Of a DNA stretch of 64,000 nucleotides, positions 1 through 8,076 are shown in pieces. The translations under genes and the position numbers were made by a program. The notes below the pieces were generated by a model, which had not been told where the DNA came from, made no database searches, and saw nothing but the letters and a program-made list of their open reading frames with translations. The DNA comes from Mesorhizobium sp. WSM2240. Its GTDB lineage: Bacteria; Pseudomonadota; Alphaproteobacteria; Rhizobiales; Rhizobiaceae. How positions within the stretch are numbered: position 1 is the stretch's first letter; each line of letters opens with the position of its first letter. Location: the NCBI RefSeq assembly GCF_040438645.1, contig NZ_CP159253.1, positions 3,286,001 to 3,350,000 of the forward strand, in the 5' to 3' direction.

Positions 1-2
1 GT

Positions 3-947
3 TACCGGCTGCAAGGCCCCGGCGCGCGCGAGTGGCTGTCGTCGCTGATCACGGGCGTCGTCCCGAAACCCGGCAAGATCGGGCTCGGCTATTTCGCCGA
101 CGACAAGGGCCGCATCGTCACCGAAATGTCGATCATGGCGCTCGACGAGGATTTCTTCTTCCTCATCACCGCCTCGGTTGCGGAGTTGCACGATTTCGAG
201 TGGCTTCAGAAGCATTTGCCGCAAGAGACTCAAATCACGCTGCAAAACTCGACCGACGCCTTCGCCTGCCAGATCCTGTCCGGGCCGAATGCACGAAAAA
301 TCCTGGCCGAAGTGACCGATGCCGACCTCTCGCTGCCATGGCTGTCGCACCAGTCCTGCCAGATAGAAGGCCGGTGGCTTCAGCTCGTCCGCGTCTCGTT
401 CGCGGGCGAACTCGGCTGGGAACTCCACACCAAGATCGACGACACGGCGGCGGTTTTCGATGCCGTCTGGGCGGCCGGCCAGAAGCACGGACTAAAGCCG
501 TTCGGCATGTTCGCGCTGGATTCGCTCCGGCTGGAGAAGGGTTATCGCGCCTGGAAGCAGGATCTTTCGACCGACTACACCATCCTGCAGGGCGGGCTGG
601 AACGCTTTGTCAAATGGGACAAGCCGGACTTCATAGGCAAGGCGGCGCTGCAGAACGAGAAGCAGCAGGGCGTGAAAAAGCGGTTCGTCACGCTGGTGGT
701 GGCAGCAGGCGATTGCGACGCGCCCTATATGTCGACGCTCTGGCATGATGGAAAAATCGTGGGCGAGACGACGTCAGGAGGATTTGGCCACATAGTGGAC
801 AAATCGATTGCGCTCGGCATGATCCGCGCCGATCTGGCCGTACCAGGGACGAGGGTCGAGGTGGAGATTTTCGGCGAGAATTTCCCTGCGGTCGTGCAGG
901 AAGACCAGCCGCTCTGGGATCCGAGAAATGAAAGGCTGCGTGCATGA
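3..947 (+). CDS. GcvT-family aminomethyltransferase or C-terminal part of a dimethylglycine-dehydrogenase-like protein (5' partial)
   Basis: The reading frame is open from the first bases of the window, so the N-terminus is missing; 314 residues are visible. They form the folate-binding aminomethyltransferase fold plus its C-terminal barrel: a GxGxR-like stretch at the start, the GELGWELH motif typical of GcvT-type proteins, then a DSLRLEKGYR helix. The C-terminal ending (LWDPRNERLRA) resembles that of the DMGDH-like protein encoded three genes downstream (MYDPKAERVRV). The complete protein may therefore be a second FAD oxidase-GcvT fusion, or a stand-alone tetrahydrofolate-dependent demethylase. 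Its stop overlaps the next start (ATGA), so the two are translationally coupled. The family transfers a methyl or methylene group to tetrahydrofolate; the substrate is not known from sequence. Confidence 0.85.
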   Translation, partial: YRLQGPGAREWLSSLITGVVPKPGKIGLGYFADDKGRIVTEMSIMALDEDFFFLITASVAELHDFEWLQKHLPQETQITLQNSTDAFACQILSGPNARKILAEVTDADLSLPWLSHQSCQIEGRWLQLVRVSFAGELGWELHTKIDDTAAVFDAVWAAGQKHGLKPFGMFALDSLRLEKGYRAWKQDLSTDYTILQGGLERFVKWDKPDFIGKAALQNEKQQGVKKRFVTLVVAAGDCDAPYMSTLWHDGKIVGETTSGGFGHIVDKSIALGMIRADLAVPGTRVEVEIFGENFPAVVQEDQPLWDPRNERLRA

Positions 948-1849
948 CCAAAATAGTACTGACGGATGGCGGCATGGGCCAGGAGCTGTTGCGCCGGTCC
1001 AAAACACCGCCGACGCCGCTATGGTCGGCCAGGGTGCTGATGGACGAGCCGGACATCGTGCGTGACCTTCATGCCGAGTTCATTCGCGCCGGAGCCCGCG
1101 TCATCACGCTCAACACCTATTCGGCGACGCCCGAACGGCTGGCCCGCGAAGGCGTTGCCGACATGTTCAAGCCGCTGCAGAAGCGCGGGATCGATCTGGC
1201 AAAGGCTGCCCGCGACGAGGCGGGCGACGCGGCAATCGCAGGCTGCCTGCCGCCACTTTTCGGCAGCTATCATCCGGAACTGACGATCTCATTCGATGAA
1301 ACCCTCGACATCTATCGCCGGATCGTCGCCGAGGAAGTCGACCACGTGGACCTGTTCCTGTGCGAAACCATGGCTTCCGCCGAGGAAGCGCGCGCCGCGG
1401 TCACCGCAGCCGTCGAAAGCGGCAAGCCTGTCTGGGTGTCATGGACGCTCGCCGACCATGGCGCGCCGCGGCTGCGGAGCGGCGAGACGCTTGCAGCGGC
1501 CTCGGCTGCCCTCCGCGACTTGCCGGTAGCCGCGCGGCTGATCAATTGCTGCCGGCCCGAAGTCGTGGATGCCGCGCTGTCCGATCTCGCCTCACTTGGC
1601 GGAAGGGTCGGCGCCTACGCCAACGGATTCACCTCCGTCGATGCCCTGAAGCATGGCGGGACGGTCGAGGTACTTCATGCGCGCCATGATCTCGACGGGC
1701 CTGCCTACGCGGAATTCGCTGTCGGTTGGGCGAAGGCCGGAGCCGCCATCGTTGGCGGTTGCTGCGAAGTCGGTCCCGAGCATATCGCCGCCCTGCGCGA
1801 CAGCCTGCAAAACAACAATATCGAGATCGTCGGAGCATTCGATGCCTAA
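944..1849 (+). CDS. homocysteine S-methyltransferase family protein
   Basis: A 301-residue protein of the betaine/S-methylmethionine-homocysteine methyltransferase family. The three zinc-ligand cysteines are visible: one in the NCC pair near residues 202-203 and the GGCC motif at residues 271-274. The N-terminal TDGGMGQEL is the usual family start. Such enzymes move a methyl group from betaine, S-methylmethionine or a related donor to homocysteine, giving methionine in the cytoplasm. It overlaps the upstream GcvT-type gene by ATGA, and the following aminotransferase starts inside its 3' end. With a DMGDH-like flavoprotein in the same operon, betaine or another N-methylated compound is a reasonable donor. 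That assignment is inference. Confidence 0.88.
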   Translation: MTKIVLTDGGMGQELLRRSKTPPTPLWSARVLMDEPDIVRDLHAEFIRAGARVITLNTYSATPERLAREGVADMFKPLQKRGIDLAKAARDEAGDAAIAGCLPPLFGSYHPELTISFDETLDIYRRIVAEEVDHVDLFLCETMASAEEARAAVTAAVESGKPVWVSWTLADHGAPRLRSGETLAAASAALRDLPVAARLINCCRPEVVDAALSDLASLGGRVGAYANGFTSVDALKHGGTVEVLHARHDLDGPAYAEFAVGWAKAGAAIVGGCCEVGPEHIAALRDSLQNNNIEIVGAFDA

Positions 1850-3023
1850 ACCTTCGGAACGCATTTCCGGCATCACCCCCTCCGGCAAGGACGGCTGGGA
1901 GGTCCATTTCGCCGCCATGAATCGCAAGCAGGCCGGCGAGGACATCATCATGCTGTCGGTCGGTGATCATGATTTCGACACGCCCGCTGAGACCGTCGAG
2001 GCCTGCGTGACGGCGGTACGCGGTGGTCATCACCATTACACGCAGTTGCCCGGTATCCCGCGGCTGCGTGAGGCCATGGCGAAGATCTCGACTCAATGCA
2101 CAGGGGTTGCCACCACTTCGGACCAGATCATCGCGACGCCGGGCGGACAGGCGGCCCTCTACGCGGCGGTTCAGGCCGTGCTCGACCCCGGCCAGCACGC
2201 GATCGTCGTCGCGCCCTACTACGCGACCTATCCCGGCACATTCCGGGCGGCGGGCGGGGATTTCACCGTCGTCGAGACCCGCGCCGAGGATGGGTTTCAG
2301 CCGCGCGCCGAGGACATCCTGAAGGCGCTGCGGCCCAACACGCGCGCCATCCTCATCAACACGCCGAACAATCCGACCGGCGCCGTCTATTCGCGCCAAT
2401 GCCTCGAGGACATCGCGGAAATCTGCCGCGAGCATGATCTGTGGCTGCTGTCCGACGAGGTCTACTGGACGCTCGGCGGCGGCGAGCATCTCTCCCCGCG
2501 CGCCCTGCCCGGCATGGCCGAGCGCACGCTGGTCATCAACTCCATGTCGAAAAGCCACGGCATGACCGGATGGCGCATCGGCTGGCTGACGGCGCCCGCC
2601 GACCTCATTACGCTGCTCATCAGCCTCAACCTGGTCACCACTTACGGCCTGCCGGACTTCGTCAGCCGCGCCGCGGTCGAGGCATTCGAGAACGCCTATG
2701 GCGTGAAGGAGATCGCCGGGCGCTATGCAGCGCGCCGGAAGCTCTTCCTGGAGGAGGTGCGCGGCCTCAACAACGTCACGGTGCGTGGCTCGGAGGGCGG
2801 CATGTATGTCATGCTCGACATTCGTGCGATCGAGCCGGACTGCGAGAAATTCGCCTGGGCATTGCTCGAGGCCGAGAAGCTGGCGGTGATGCCCGGATCG
2901 AGTTTCGGCGACGCCGCCGCCGGCCATATTCGCGTCAGCCTCTGCCAACCAGAAGAAATCCTCAAGGACGCCGCAGGCCGGCTGCGCCGCTTCGTCGGCG
3001 CCTATGAAAGCAAAGCCGCATGA
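1842..3023 (+). CDS. pyridoxal-phosphate aminotransferase, class I/II
   Basis: A fold-type I aminotransferase of 393 residues. The ATG at 1842 is chosen because it sits at the 3' end of the previous gene and gives a normal family length; the frame is open further upstream. The PLP lysine lies in SMSKSHGMTGWRIG (K237), with the cofactor-binding aspartate in LLSDEVY (D205), the NTPNNPTG motif at 173-180 and a conserved arginine at R245. It resembles AspC/DapL-like aminotransferases, but the amino donor cannot be read from sequence. The stop overlaps the start of the DMGDH-like gene. A role in removing nitrogen from an intermediate of the same pathway is plausible. Confidence 0.88.
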   Translation: MPKPSERISGITPSGKDGWEVHFAAMNRKQAGEDIIMLSVGDHDFDTPAETVEACVTAVRGGHHHYTQLPGIPRLREAMAKISTQCTGVATTSDQIIATPGGQAALYAAVQAVLDPGQHAIVVAPYYATYPGTFRAAGGDFTVVETRAEDGFQPRAEDILKALRPNTRAILINTPNNPTGAVYSRQCLEDIAEICREHDLWLLSDEVYWTLGGGEHLSPRALPGMAERTLVINSMSKSHGMTGWRIGWLTAPADLITLLISLNLVTTYGLPDFVSRAAVEAFENAYGVKEIAGRYAARRKLFLEEVRGLNNVTVRGSEGGMYVMLDIRAIEPDCEKFAWALLEAEKLAVMPGSSFGDAAAGHIRVSLCQPEEILKDAAGRLRRFVGAYESKAA

Positions 3024-5464
3024 GCGAACTGCCCAGCAAAGCCCGCGCCGTTATCATCGGCGGCGGCGTCTCCGGCTGCTCGGTCGCCTACCATCTGGCC
3101 AAGCTCGGCTGGACCGACATCGTGCTGCTCGAGCGCAAACAGCTGACCTGCGGCACGACGTGGCACGCGGCAGGGCTGATCGGTCAGTTGCGCGGCTCCC
3201 AGAACATGACGCGACTGGCGAAATATTCGGCCGACCTCTACGTCAAGCTGGAGGCAGAAACCGGCGTCGCCACCGGCATGCGCCAGGTCGGCTCGATCAC
3301 CGTCGCGCTGACCGAGGAGCGCAAGCACGAGATTTATCGGCAGGCGTCGCTGGCGCGCGCCTTCGATGTCGATGTCCGCGAAATTTCGCCGAGCGAAGTC
3401 AAGGAGATGTACCCACATCTCAATGTGTCGGACCTGGTCGGCGCGGTGCACCTGCCGCTCGACGGGCAATGCGACCCGGCCAACATCGCCATGGCGCTGG
3501 CAAAGGGCGCAAGGCAGCGCGGCGCGAAGATCGTCGAAGGCGTCAAAGTCACCGCCGTCCACCAGAAAGGCGGCCGCGTGACCGGCGTTTCCTGGGCCAA
3601 GGGCGAAGAACAGGGAACGATCGAAGCCGAGGTCGTGGTGAACTGCGCCGGCATGTGGGCCCGCGAACTCGGCCAAATGTCGGGCGTGACCATCCCGCTG
3701 CACGCCTGCGAGCATTTTTACCTCGTCACCGAGGCCATCCCGGGCCTTTCCCGCCTGCCCGTGCTGCGCGTGCCGGACGAATGCGCCTACTACAAGGAGG
3801 ACGCCGGCAAGATGATGCTAGGCGCCTTCGAGCCGGTGGCAAAGCCGTGGGGCATGGAAGGCATAAGCGAGGATTTCTGCTTCGACCAGTTGCCCGAGGA
3901 CATGGATCATTTCGAGCCGATCCTGGAGATGGGAGTGAACCGCATGCCGATGCTGGCCAGCGCCGGCATCCACACCTTCTTCAACGGCCCGGAAAGCTTC
4001 ACGCCGGACGACCGCTACTATCTCGGCGAGGCACCGGAGCTTTCCGGCTACTGGGTGGCTGCGGGCTACAATTCGATCGGCATCGTCTCGTCGGGCGGCG
4101 CCGGCATGGCGCTGGCGCAATGGATCAACGACGGCGAGGCGCCGTTCGACCTCTGGGAGGTCGACATACGCCGCGTTCAGCCCTTCCAGAAGAACCGCCG
4201 CTATCTGAAGGAGCGCGTGTCGGAAACGCTCGGCCTGCTCTATGCAGACCATTTTCCCTACCGACAGGTCGTCACCGCGCGCGGCGTGCGCCGCTCGCCG
4301 CTGCACGAGCATCTGAAGGCGCGCGGCGCGGTGTTCGGCGAAGTCGCCGGCTGGGACCGCGCCAACTGGTTCGCTCGCGAGGGCCAGGAGCGTGAGTACC
4401 GCTATTCGTGGAAACGGCAGAACTGGTTCGATAACCAGCGCGACGAACACCTGGCGGTTCGCAACCAGGTCGGCCTGTTCGACATGACCTCGTTCGGCAA
4501 GATCAGGATCGAGGGGCGCGACGCGTTGGCCTTCCTGCAAAAGCTATGCGCGAACAATCTCGACGTGGAGCCGGGCAGGATCGTCTATACGCAGATGCTG
4601 AACCGCCGCGGCGGCATCGAGAGCGACCTAACCGTATCGCGGCTCTCCCCAACGGCCTTCCTGGCCGTTGTTCCCGGCGCGACGCTGCAACGTGACCTGG
4701 CCTGGTTGCGCAAGCATCTCGCAGATGAGTTCGTGGTTATCACCGATGTAACGGCGGCCGAAAGTGTCCTTTGCCTCATGGGACCTTACGCGAGAAACCT
4801 GATTCAAAAGGTGAGCCCGAACGATTTCTCCAATGAGAAAAATCCGTTCGGAACGTTCCAGGAAATCGAGATCGGCATGGGGCTCGCCCGCGCCCACCGC
4901 GTCACCTATGTCGGCGAACTCGGCTGGGAGCTTTATGTCACCACAGACCAGGCTGCCCATGTCTTCGAGGCGATCGAGGAGGCCGGCACGGAATTCGGGC
5001 TGAAGCTCTGCGGGCTGCACACGCTGGATTCCTGCCGCATCGAGAAGGCGTTCCGCCATTTCGGCCACGACATCACCGACGAGGATCACGTGCTGGAAGC
5101 GGGCCTCGGCTTCGCGGTGAAGACGGGCAAGGGCGATTTCATCGGCCGCGACGCGGTATTGCGCAAAAAGGAAGCCGGTTTGGACCGCCGGCTGGTGCAG
5201 CTCAGGCTGAGCGATCCGGATCCCCTGCTCTTCCACAATGAGGCGATCGTCCGTGACGGCAGGATTGTCGGCACCGTCACCTCGGGCAATTACGGCCACC
5301 ATCTCGGCGGCGCGATCGGGCTGGGCTATGTGCCGTGCGGGGGCGAGAGCGAGGCGGATGTGCTTGGCTCGACATATCAGATCGAGATCGCCGGCGAACG
5401 GTTCGCGGCCGAGGCCTCGCTAAAGCCCATGTATGATCCGAAAGCGGAGAGGGTAAGGGTCTAA
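3020..5464 (+). CDS. dimethylglycine/sarcosine dehydrogenase-like FAD oxidase fused to a GcvT domain
   Basis: An 814-residue two-domain protein. Residues about 10-400 are a D-amino-acid-oxidase-type FAD domain with the dinucleotide motif IIGGGVSG (12-19). It also has the TWHAAGL motif, whose histidine (H49) is the covalent FAD attachment site in dimethylglycine dehydrogenases. Residues about 430-814 are a GcvT-type tetrahydrofolate-binding domain with GELGWELY. Family members oxidatively demethylate N-methyl amines such as dimethylglycine or sarcosine and pass the one-carbon unit to tetrahydrofolate. It is the last gene of a four-gene operon with overlapping reading frames. The exact substrate (dimethylglycine, sarcosine or another N-methylated compound) is not determined. 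Confidence 0.9.
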   Translation: MSELPSKARAVIIGGGVSGCSVAYHLAKLGWTDIVLLERKQLTCGTTWHAAGLIGQLRGSQNMTRLAKYSADLYVKLEAETGVATGMRQVGSITVALTEERKHEIYRQASLARAFDVDVREISPSEVKEMYPHLNVSDLVGAVHLPLDGQCDPANIAMALAKGARQRGAKIVEGVKVTAVHQKGGRVTGVSWAKGEEQGTIEAEVVVNCAGMWARELGQMSGVTIPLHACEHFYLVTEAIPGLSRLPVLRVPDECAYYKEDAGKMMLGAFEPVAKPWGMEGISEDFCFDQLPEDMDHFEPILEMGVNRMPMLASAGIHTFFNGPESFTPDDRYYLGEAPELSGYWVAAGYNSIGIVSSGGAGMALAQWINDGEAPFDLWEVDIRRVQPFQKNRRYLKERVSETLGLLYADHFPYRQVVTARGVRRSPLHEHLKARGAVFGEVAGWDRANWFAREGQEREYRYSWKRQNWFDNQRDEHLAVRNQVGLFDMTSFGKIRIEGRDALAFLQKLCANNLDVEPGRIVYTQMLNRRGGIESDLTVSRLSPTAFLAVVPGATLQRDLAWLRKHLADEFVVITDVTAAESVLCLMGPYARNLIQKVSPNDFSNEKNPFGTFQEIEIGMGLARAHRVTYVGELGWELYVTTDQAAHVFEAIEEAGTEFGLKLCGLHTLDSCRIEKAFRHFGHDITDEDHVLEAGLGFAVKTGKGDFIGRDAVLRKKEAGLDRRLVQLRLSDPDPLLFHNEAIVRDGRIVGTVTSGNYGHHLGGAIGLGYVPCGGESEADVLGSTYQIEIAGERFAAEASLKPMYDPKAERVRV

Positions 5465-5500
5465 TCCTCTTTCTCCGCACAAGCGGATAAGGACAGGCCC

Positions 5501-6088
5501 TCAAAACCGGGCTACCTTCCTCCTCACCTTTTTCAGAAAAGCCGCGCGCGATTCCGGCGTAGAGCGGTCCATGTCGTAATGCGCGACGTAGAGCGTGCGA
5601 CTGCGCGGGGCGCAGAGCGCGCGCATGCCGCGCAGGATGGTCTTGCGGCCCGGCTGGCCCATGAGGAAGGAGATCAGCCAAGTCGCGCCGCAGGTGGTGA
5701 CGACGCCGATGCGCGTGATATGCGGCACGAGCGAGATAATGCGTCCACCGTCGGGCGGCAGCTTGAACGCGACATCGGTCGCCCAGACGCGATCGAGCCA
5801 GCCCTTCAGCATCGCCGGCAGCCCGTACCACCAGGTGGGGTAGACGAACAGGATGGCCTCCGCCCATTTGAGGTTCTCGATATGCGGCGCGAGCGCCGGG
5901 TCGGTTGGTGCGCGGTCGTGGTAGTGCCGGCGTTCATCGGTACCCAGCACCGGGTCAAACTCTTCCGCATAAAGATCGACCAGCCGCACGTCCCAGCCGC
6001 GTGCGGTCAGCGTCCCAACCGCTGTGTCACGCACGGCTGCGCAAAAACTGTCCGGGACCGGATGGCAATAGACTACCAGCACCCGCAT
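5501..6088 (-). CDS. flavodoxin-fold NAD(P)H:quinone oxidoreductase, copy 2
   Basis: A 195-residue protein of the NQO/KefF/MdaB family with the flavodoxin-like fold. It starts VLVVYCHPVPDSF, the usual FMN/FAD phosphate-binding strand-loop, and carries FVYPTWWYGLPAMLKGWLDRV, the family motif around the flavin ring (given here only to identify it). Such enzymes carry out two-electron reduction of quinones or similar acceptors with NAD(P)H. It lies immediately after a clear paralog (start and stop share base 6088). It is the last gene of a seven-gene minus-strand operon with an FAD oxidoreductase, an amidohydrolase and an ABC importer. It converges on the dehydrogenase gene at 5464. Confidence 0.85.
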   Translation of the reverse strand: MRVLVVYCHPVPDSFCAAVRDTAVGTLTARGWDVRLVDLYAEEFDPVLGTDERRHYHDRAPTDPALAPHIENLKWAEAILFVYPTWWYGLPAMLKGWLDRVWATDVAFKLPPDGGRIISLVPHITRIGVVTTCGATWLISFLMGQPGRKTILRGMRALCAPRSRTLYVAHYDMDRSTPESRAAFLKKVRRKVARF

Positions 6089-6669
6089 CAGAACGCGTCC
6101 ATCTTGGCGGCGACTTTCGCCATAAAGCCTTTTCGCGATTCCTCAGTCGAGAGGTTCATCGAGTAATGCGCCAGGTAGGAAACCGGCGCGAAAGGCTTGA
6201 TCGTCGAGCGCAGCAGCCGTGTGACCAGCTTTCGCGACGGATCGCCCATCAGGAAAGCCCGGAACCGGCTGCCACCATAAGTGGTTACGGCAGCGACTTT
6301 TCTGATATTGTGCAGCGAAGGGACGGCCTCGCCGTCGATCATCTTAAAGGAAACCCCGGGCAGGAAGACGCGGTCGAAAAACCCTTTCAGTATGGCCGGA
6401 TAACCAAAATTCCAGACCGGAAAGGCGAGCACCAGCGCTTCCGCGCGGCGCAGCCGCTCGACATAGCGGCCGACCTCCTCGTTCGGCGCACCGCCGTCAT
6501 GATAGGCGAGGCGCTCGGCGCGGCTCATGCGCGGTTCGAAATCCTCCGCGTAAAGATCGCAATCGTCAACGTTGTGGCCGGCGGCAGTCAGCCGCTCGAC
6601 GATCAGCCGGTGCAGCGCCGCGTGGAAGCTGGTTTCCACCGGATGCGCGTAAAGCACGAGAACGTTCAT
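6088..6669 (-). CDS. flavodoxin-fold NAD(P)H:quinone oxidoreductase, copy 1
   Basis: A 193-residue paralog of the next gene downstream, with the same opening (VLVLYAHPVETSFH), the same DLYAEDFEP segment and the same FPVWNFGYPAILKGFFDRV-type motif around the flavin. The two copies sit head to tail, consistent with a tandem duplication followed by divergence. A role in passing electrons from NAD(P)H to a substrate or quinone in the pathway encoded by this operon is likely. The acceptor cannot be deduced. It is separated from the upstream FAD oxidoreductase gene by only a few bases. Confidence 0.85.
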   Translation of the reverse strand: MNVLVLYAHPVETSFHAALHRLIVERLTAAGHNVDDCDLYAEDFEPRMSRAERLAYHDGGAPNEEVGRYVERLRRAEALVLAFPVWNFGYPAILKGFFDRVFLPGVSFKMIDGEAVPSLHNIRKVAAVTTYGGSRFRAFLMGDPSRKLVTRLLRSTIKPFAPVSYLAHYSMNLSTEESRKGFMAKVAAKMDAF

Positions 6670-6672
6670 GGG

Positions 6673-8076
6673 CTATCCCGCTTTCTGCAGCCCCTTGAAC
6701 AGAAAAGTCTTCTCCGAACGGTAATCGTAGTCCGGGTTTTCCCAGGCGATCATCTTGCCGGGATTGAGCAGTCCCCGCGGATCGGCCTCGCGTTTGAAGG
6801 CGAGTTGGATCGCATCCGTCTGCTTCATGCCGCCCTCCTCCAGCGTATAGCGGTGCGGATTGAAGATCGGGCAGCCATTCTCCTCATGCAGCCAGATGAT
6901 CTCTTCGAGCCGCTCTTCCGTGGTGAATTTCACCAGCGGCAGGCCGAAGCAGGTGATGTTGCCGTCGAAGCGCACGAATTCCAGATGCGAGAACACCTCG
7001 CCCGGAAACATCTTGTCCATTTTCTCGACAAGAGCGAGCTGATTCGGGAACGGGTAGAGCGACTGCAGATATGTCATCGCCGGATCGACACGCAGCGCCC
7101 TCAGCGTCGTGTGGTTCCAGGCAAGCTCGTAGGCCGGCGGCAGGCCCTTTTTGTCCTCCGGCGTGGCCGTCGCGGCGCTGTAGACGACCTCGCCGCCCTC
7201 GCGGCGGGTGAACGCCAGGAACGCGTCGAGCGCATGCGGCGCGACCATGACCACGCAGATGCTCTGCCCCTCTCTGAGGAATTTCTGGTGGCGCTTGAAA
7301 TAGGCGAACGGGACGGGCGCCGCGATCGGCGTGATCAGCTTCGTCAATATGCCGTCCTGGCAGGCAAGCGCGTTGCCGTAGTGCGCCGACGCCATGAAGC
7401 TGTCGAAGCCGACAATGACGTCCACCCAATCATACGACGCCGTCAAAGGCATCTCGACTTCGGTGATGATGCCGTTGGTGCCGTAGGCGTGGGTGACCTT
7501 GTGCAGATCCTCGCCGGCAAGCTCCAGCACTCGCGGCTCGGCCTCCATGGTCACGACACGAAGGCTGAGGACATTGCCGAAATCGCGCAGGCCGCCGAAA
7601 TTGATCGAGCCGACGCCGCCGGATCCGCCGGCGATGAAGCCGCCTATCGACGCCGTGTTGTAGGTCGACGGGTGAAGCCGCAGTTCCTGGCCTGAATGCA
7701 CGCGCGTCGCCCGGTCTATGTCTGCAATGACTGCGCCCGGCCCGCAGACGACACGGCCGGGCGCGATTGACTTCACCTCGTTCATCTCGGCCAACGACAG
7801 CACGACGCCGCCAGACAGAGGCATGGCCTGGCCGTAATTGCCGGTGCCGGTGCCGCGCGGCGTCACAGGAATGCCGAGCCGGTGGCAGACGGCGAGCACG
7901 CGGATCACCTCCGCCTCGTTTTTCGGCGAGACGATCAGGTCGCCGGTCACATGCTCCAGTTCGCGCTTGAGCACAGGGCTATACCAGTAGAAGTCGCGGC
8001 TCTTCTGCTGCACGATCTTCTCATTATCCTCGACTTTCAGACCGTCGAGGTCGCGCTTCAGCGCCGCAATATCCAT
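6673..8076 (-). CDS. FAD-binding oxidoreductase, GlcD / vanillyl-alcohol-oxidase (PCMH) type
   Basis: A 467-residue flavoprotein with an N-terminal PCMH-type FAD domain. The FAD pyrophosphate region is PRGTGTGNYGQAMPLSGG, around residues 72-90, and a second FAD segment follows at IGGFIAGGSGGVGS. The C-terminal cap domain is of the glycolate/lactate dehydrogenase type and ends near residue 450. Family members oxidise hydroxy acids, alcohols or related substrates; no signal peptide is present, so it is cytoplasmic. Its start overlaps the stop of the amidohydrolase gene at position 8076, which suggests coupled translation. The substrate is unknown; the neighbouring amidohydrolase suggests a nitrogen-containing ring product. 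Confidence 0.85.
   Translation of the reverse strand: MDIAALKRDLDGLKVEDNEKIVQQKSRDFYWYSPVLKRELEHVTGDLIVSPKNEAEVIRVLAVCHRLGIPVTPRGTGTGNYGQAMPLSGGVVLSLAEMNEVKSIAPGRVVCGPGAVIADIDRATRVHSGQELRLHPSTYNTASIGGFIAGGSGGVGSINFGGLRDFGNVLSLRVVTMEAEPRVLELAGEDLHKVTHAYGTNGIITEVEMPLTASYDWVDVIVGFDSFMASAHYGNALACQDGILTKLITPIAAPVPFAYFKRHQKFLREGQSICVVMVAPHALDAFLAFTRREGGEVVYSAATATPEDKKGLPPAYELAWNHTTLRALRVDPAMTYLQSLYPFPNQLALVEKMDKMFPGEVFSHLEFVRFDGNITCFGLPLVKFTTEERLEEIIWLHEENGCPIFNPHRYTLEEGGMKQTDAIQLAFKREADPRGLLNPGKMIAWENPDYDYRSEKTFLFKGLQKAG

Noticed and set aside
5905..7695. A 596-codon open frame on the + strand
   Set aside because: It is antisense to the quinone reductase and FAD oxidoreductase genes, has no recognisable domain and the compositional bias typical of high-GC shadow frames.
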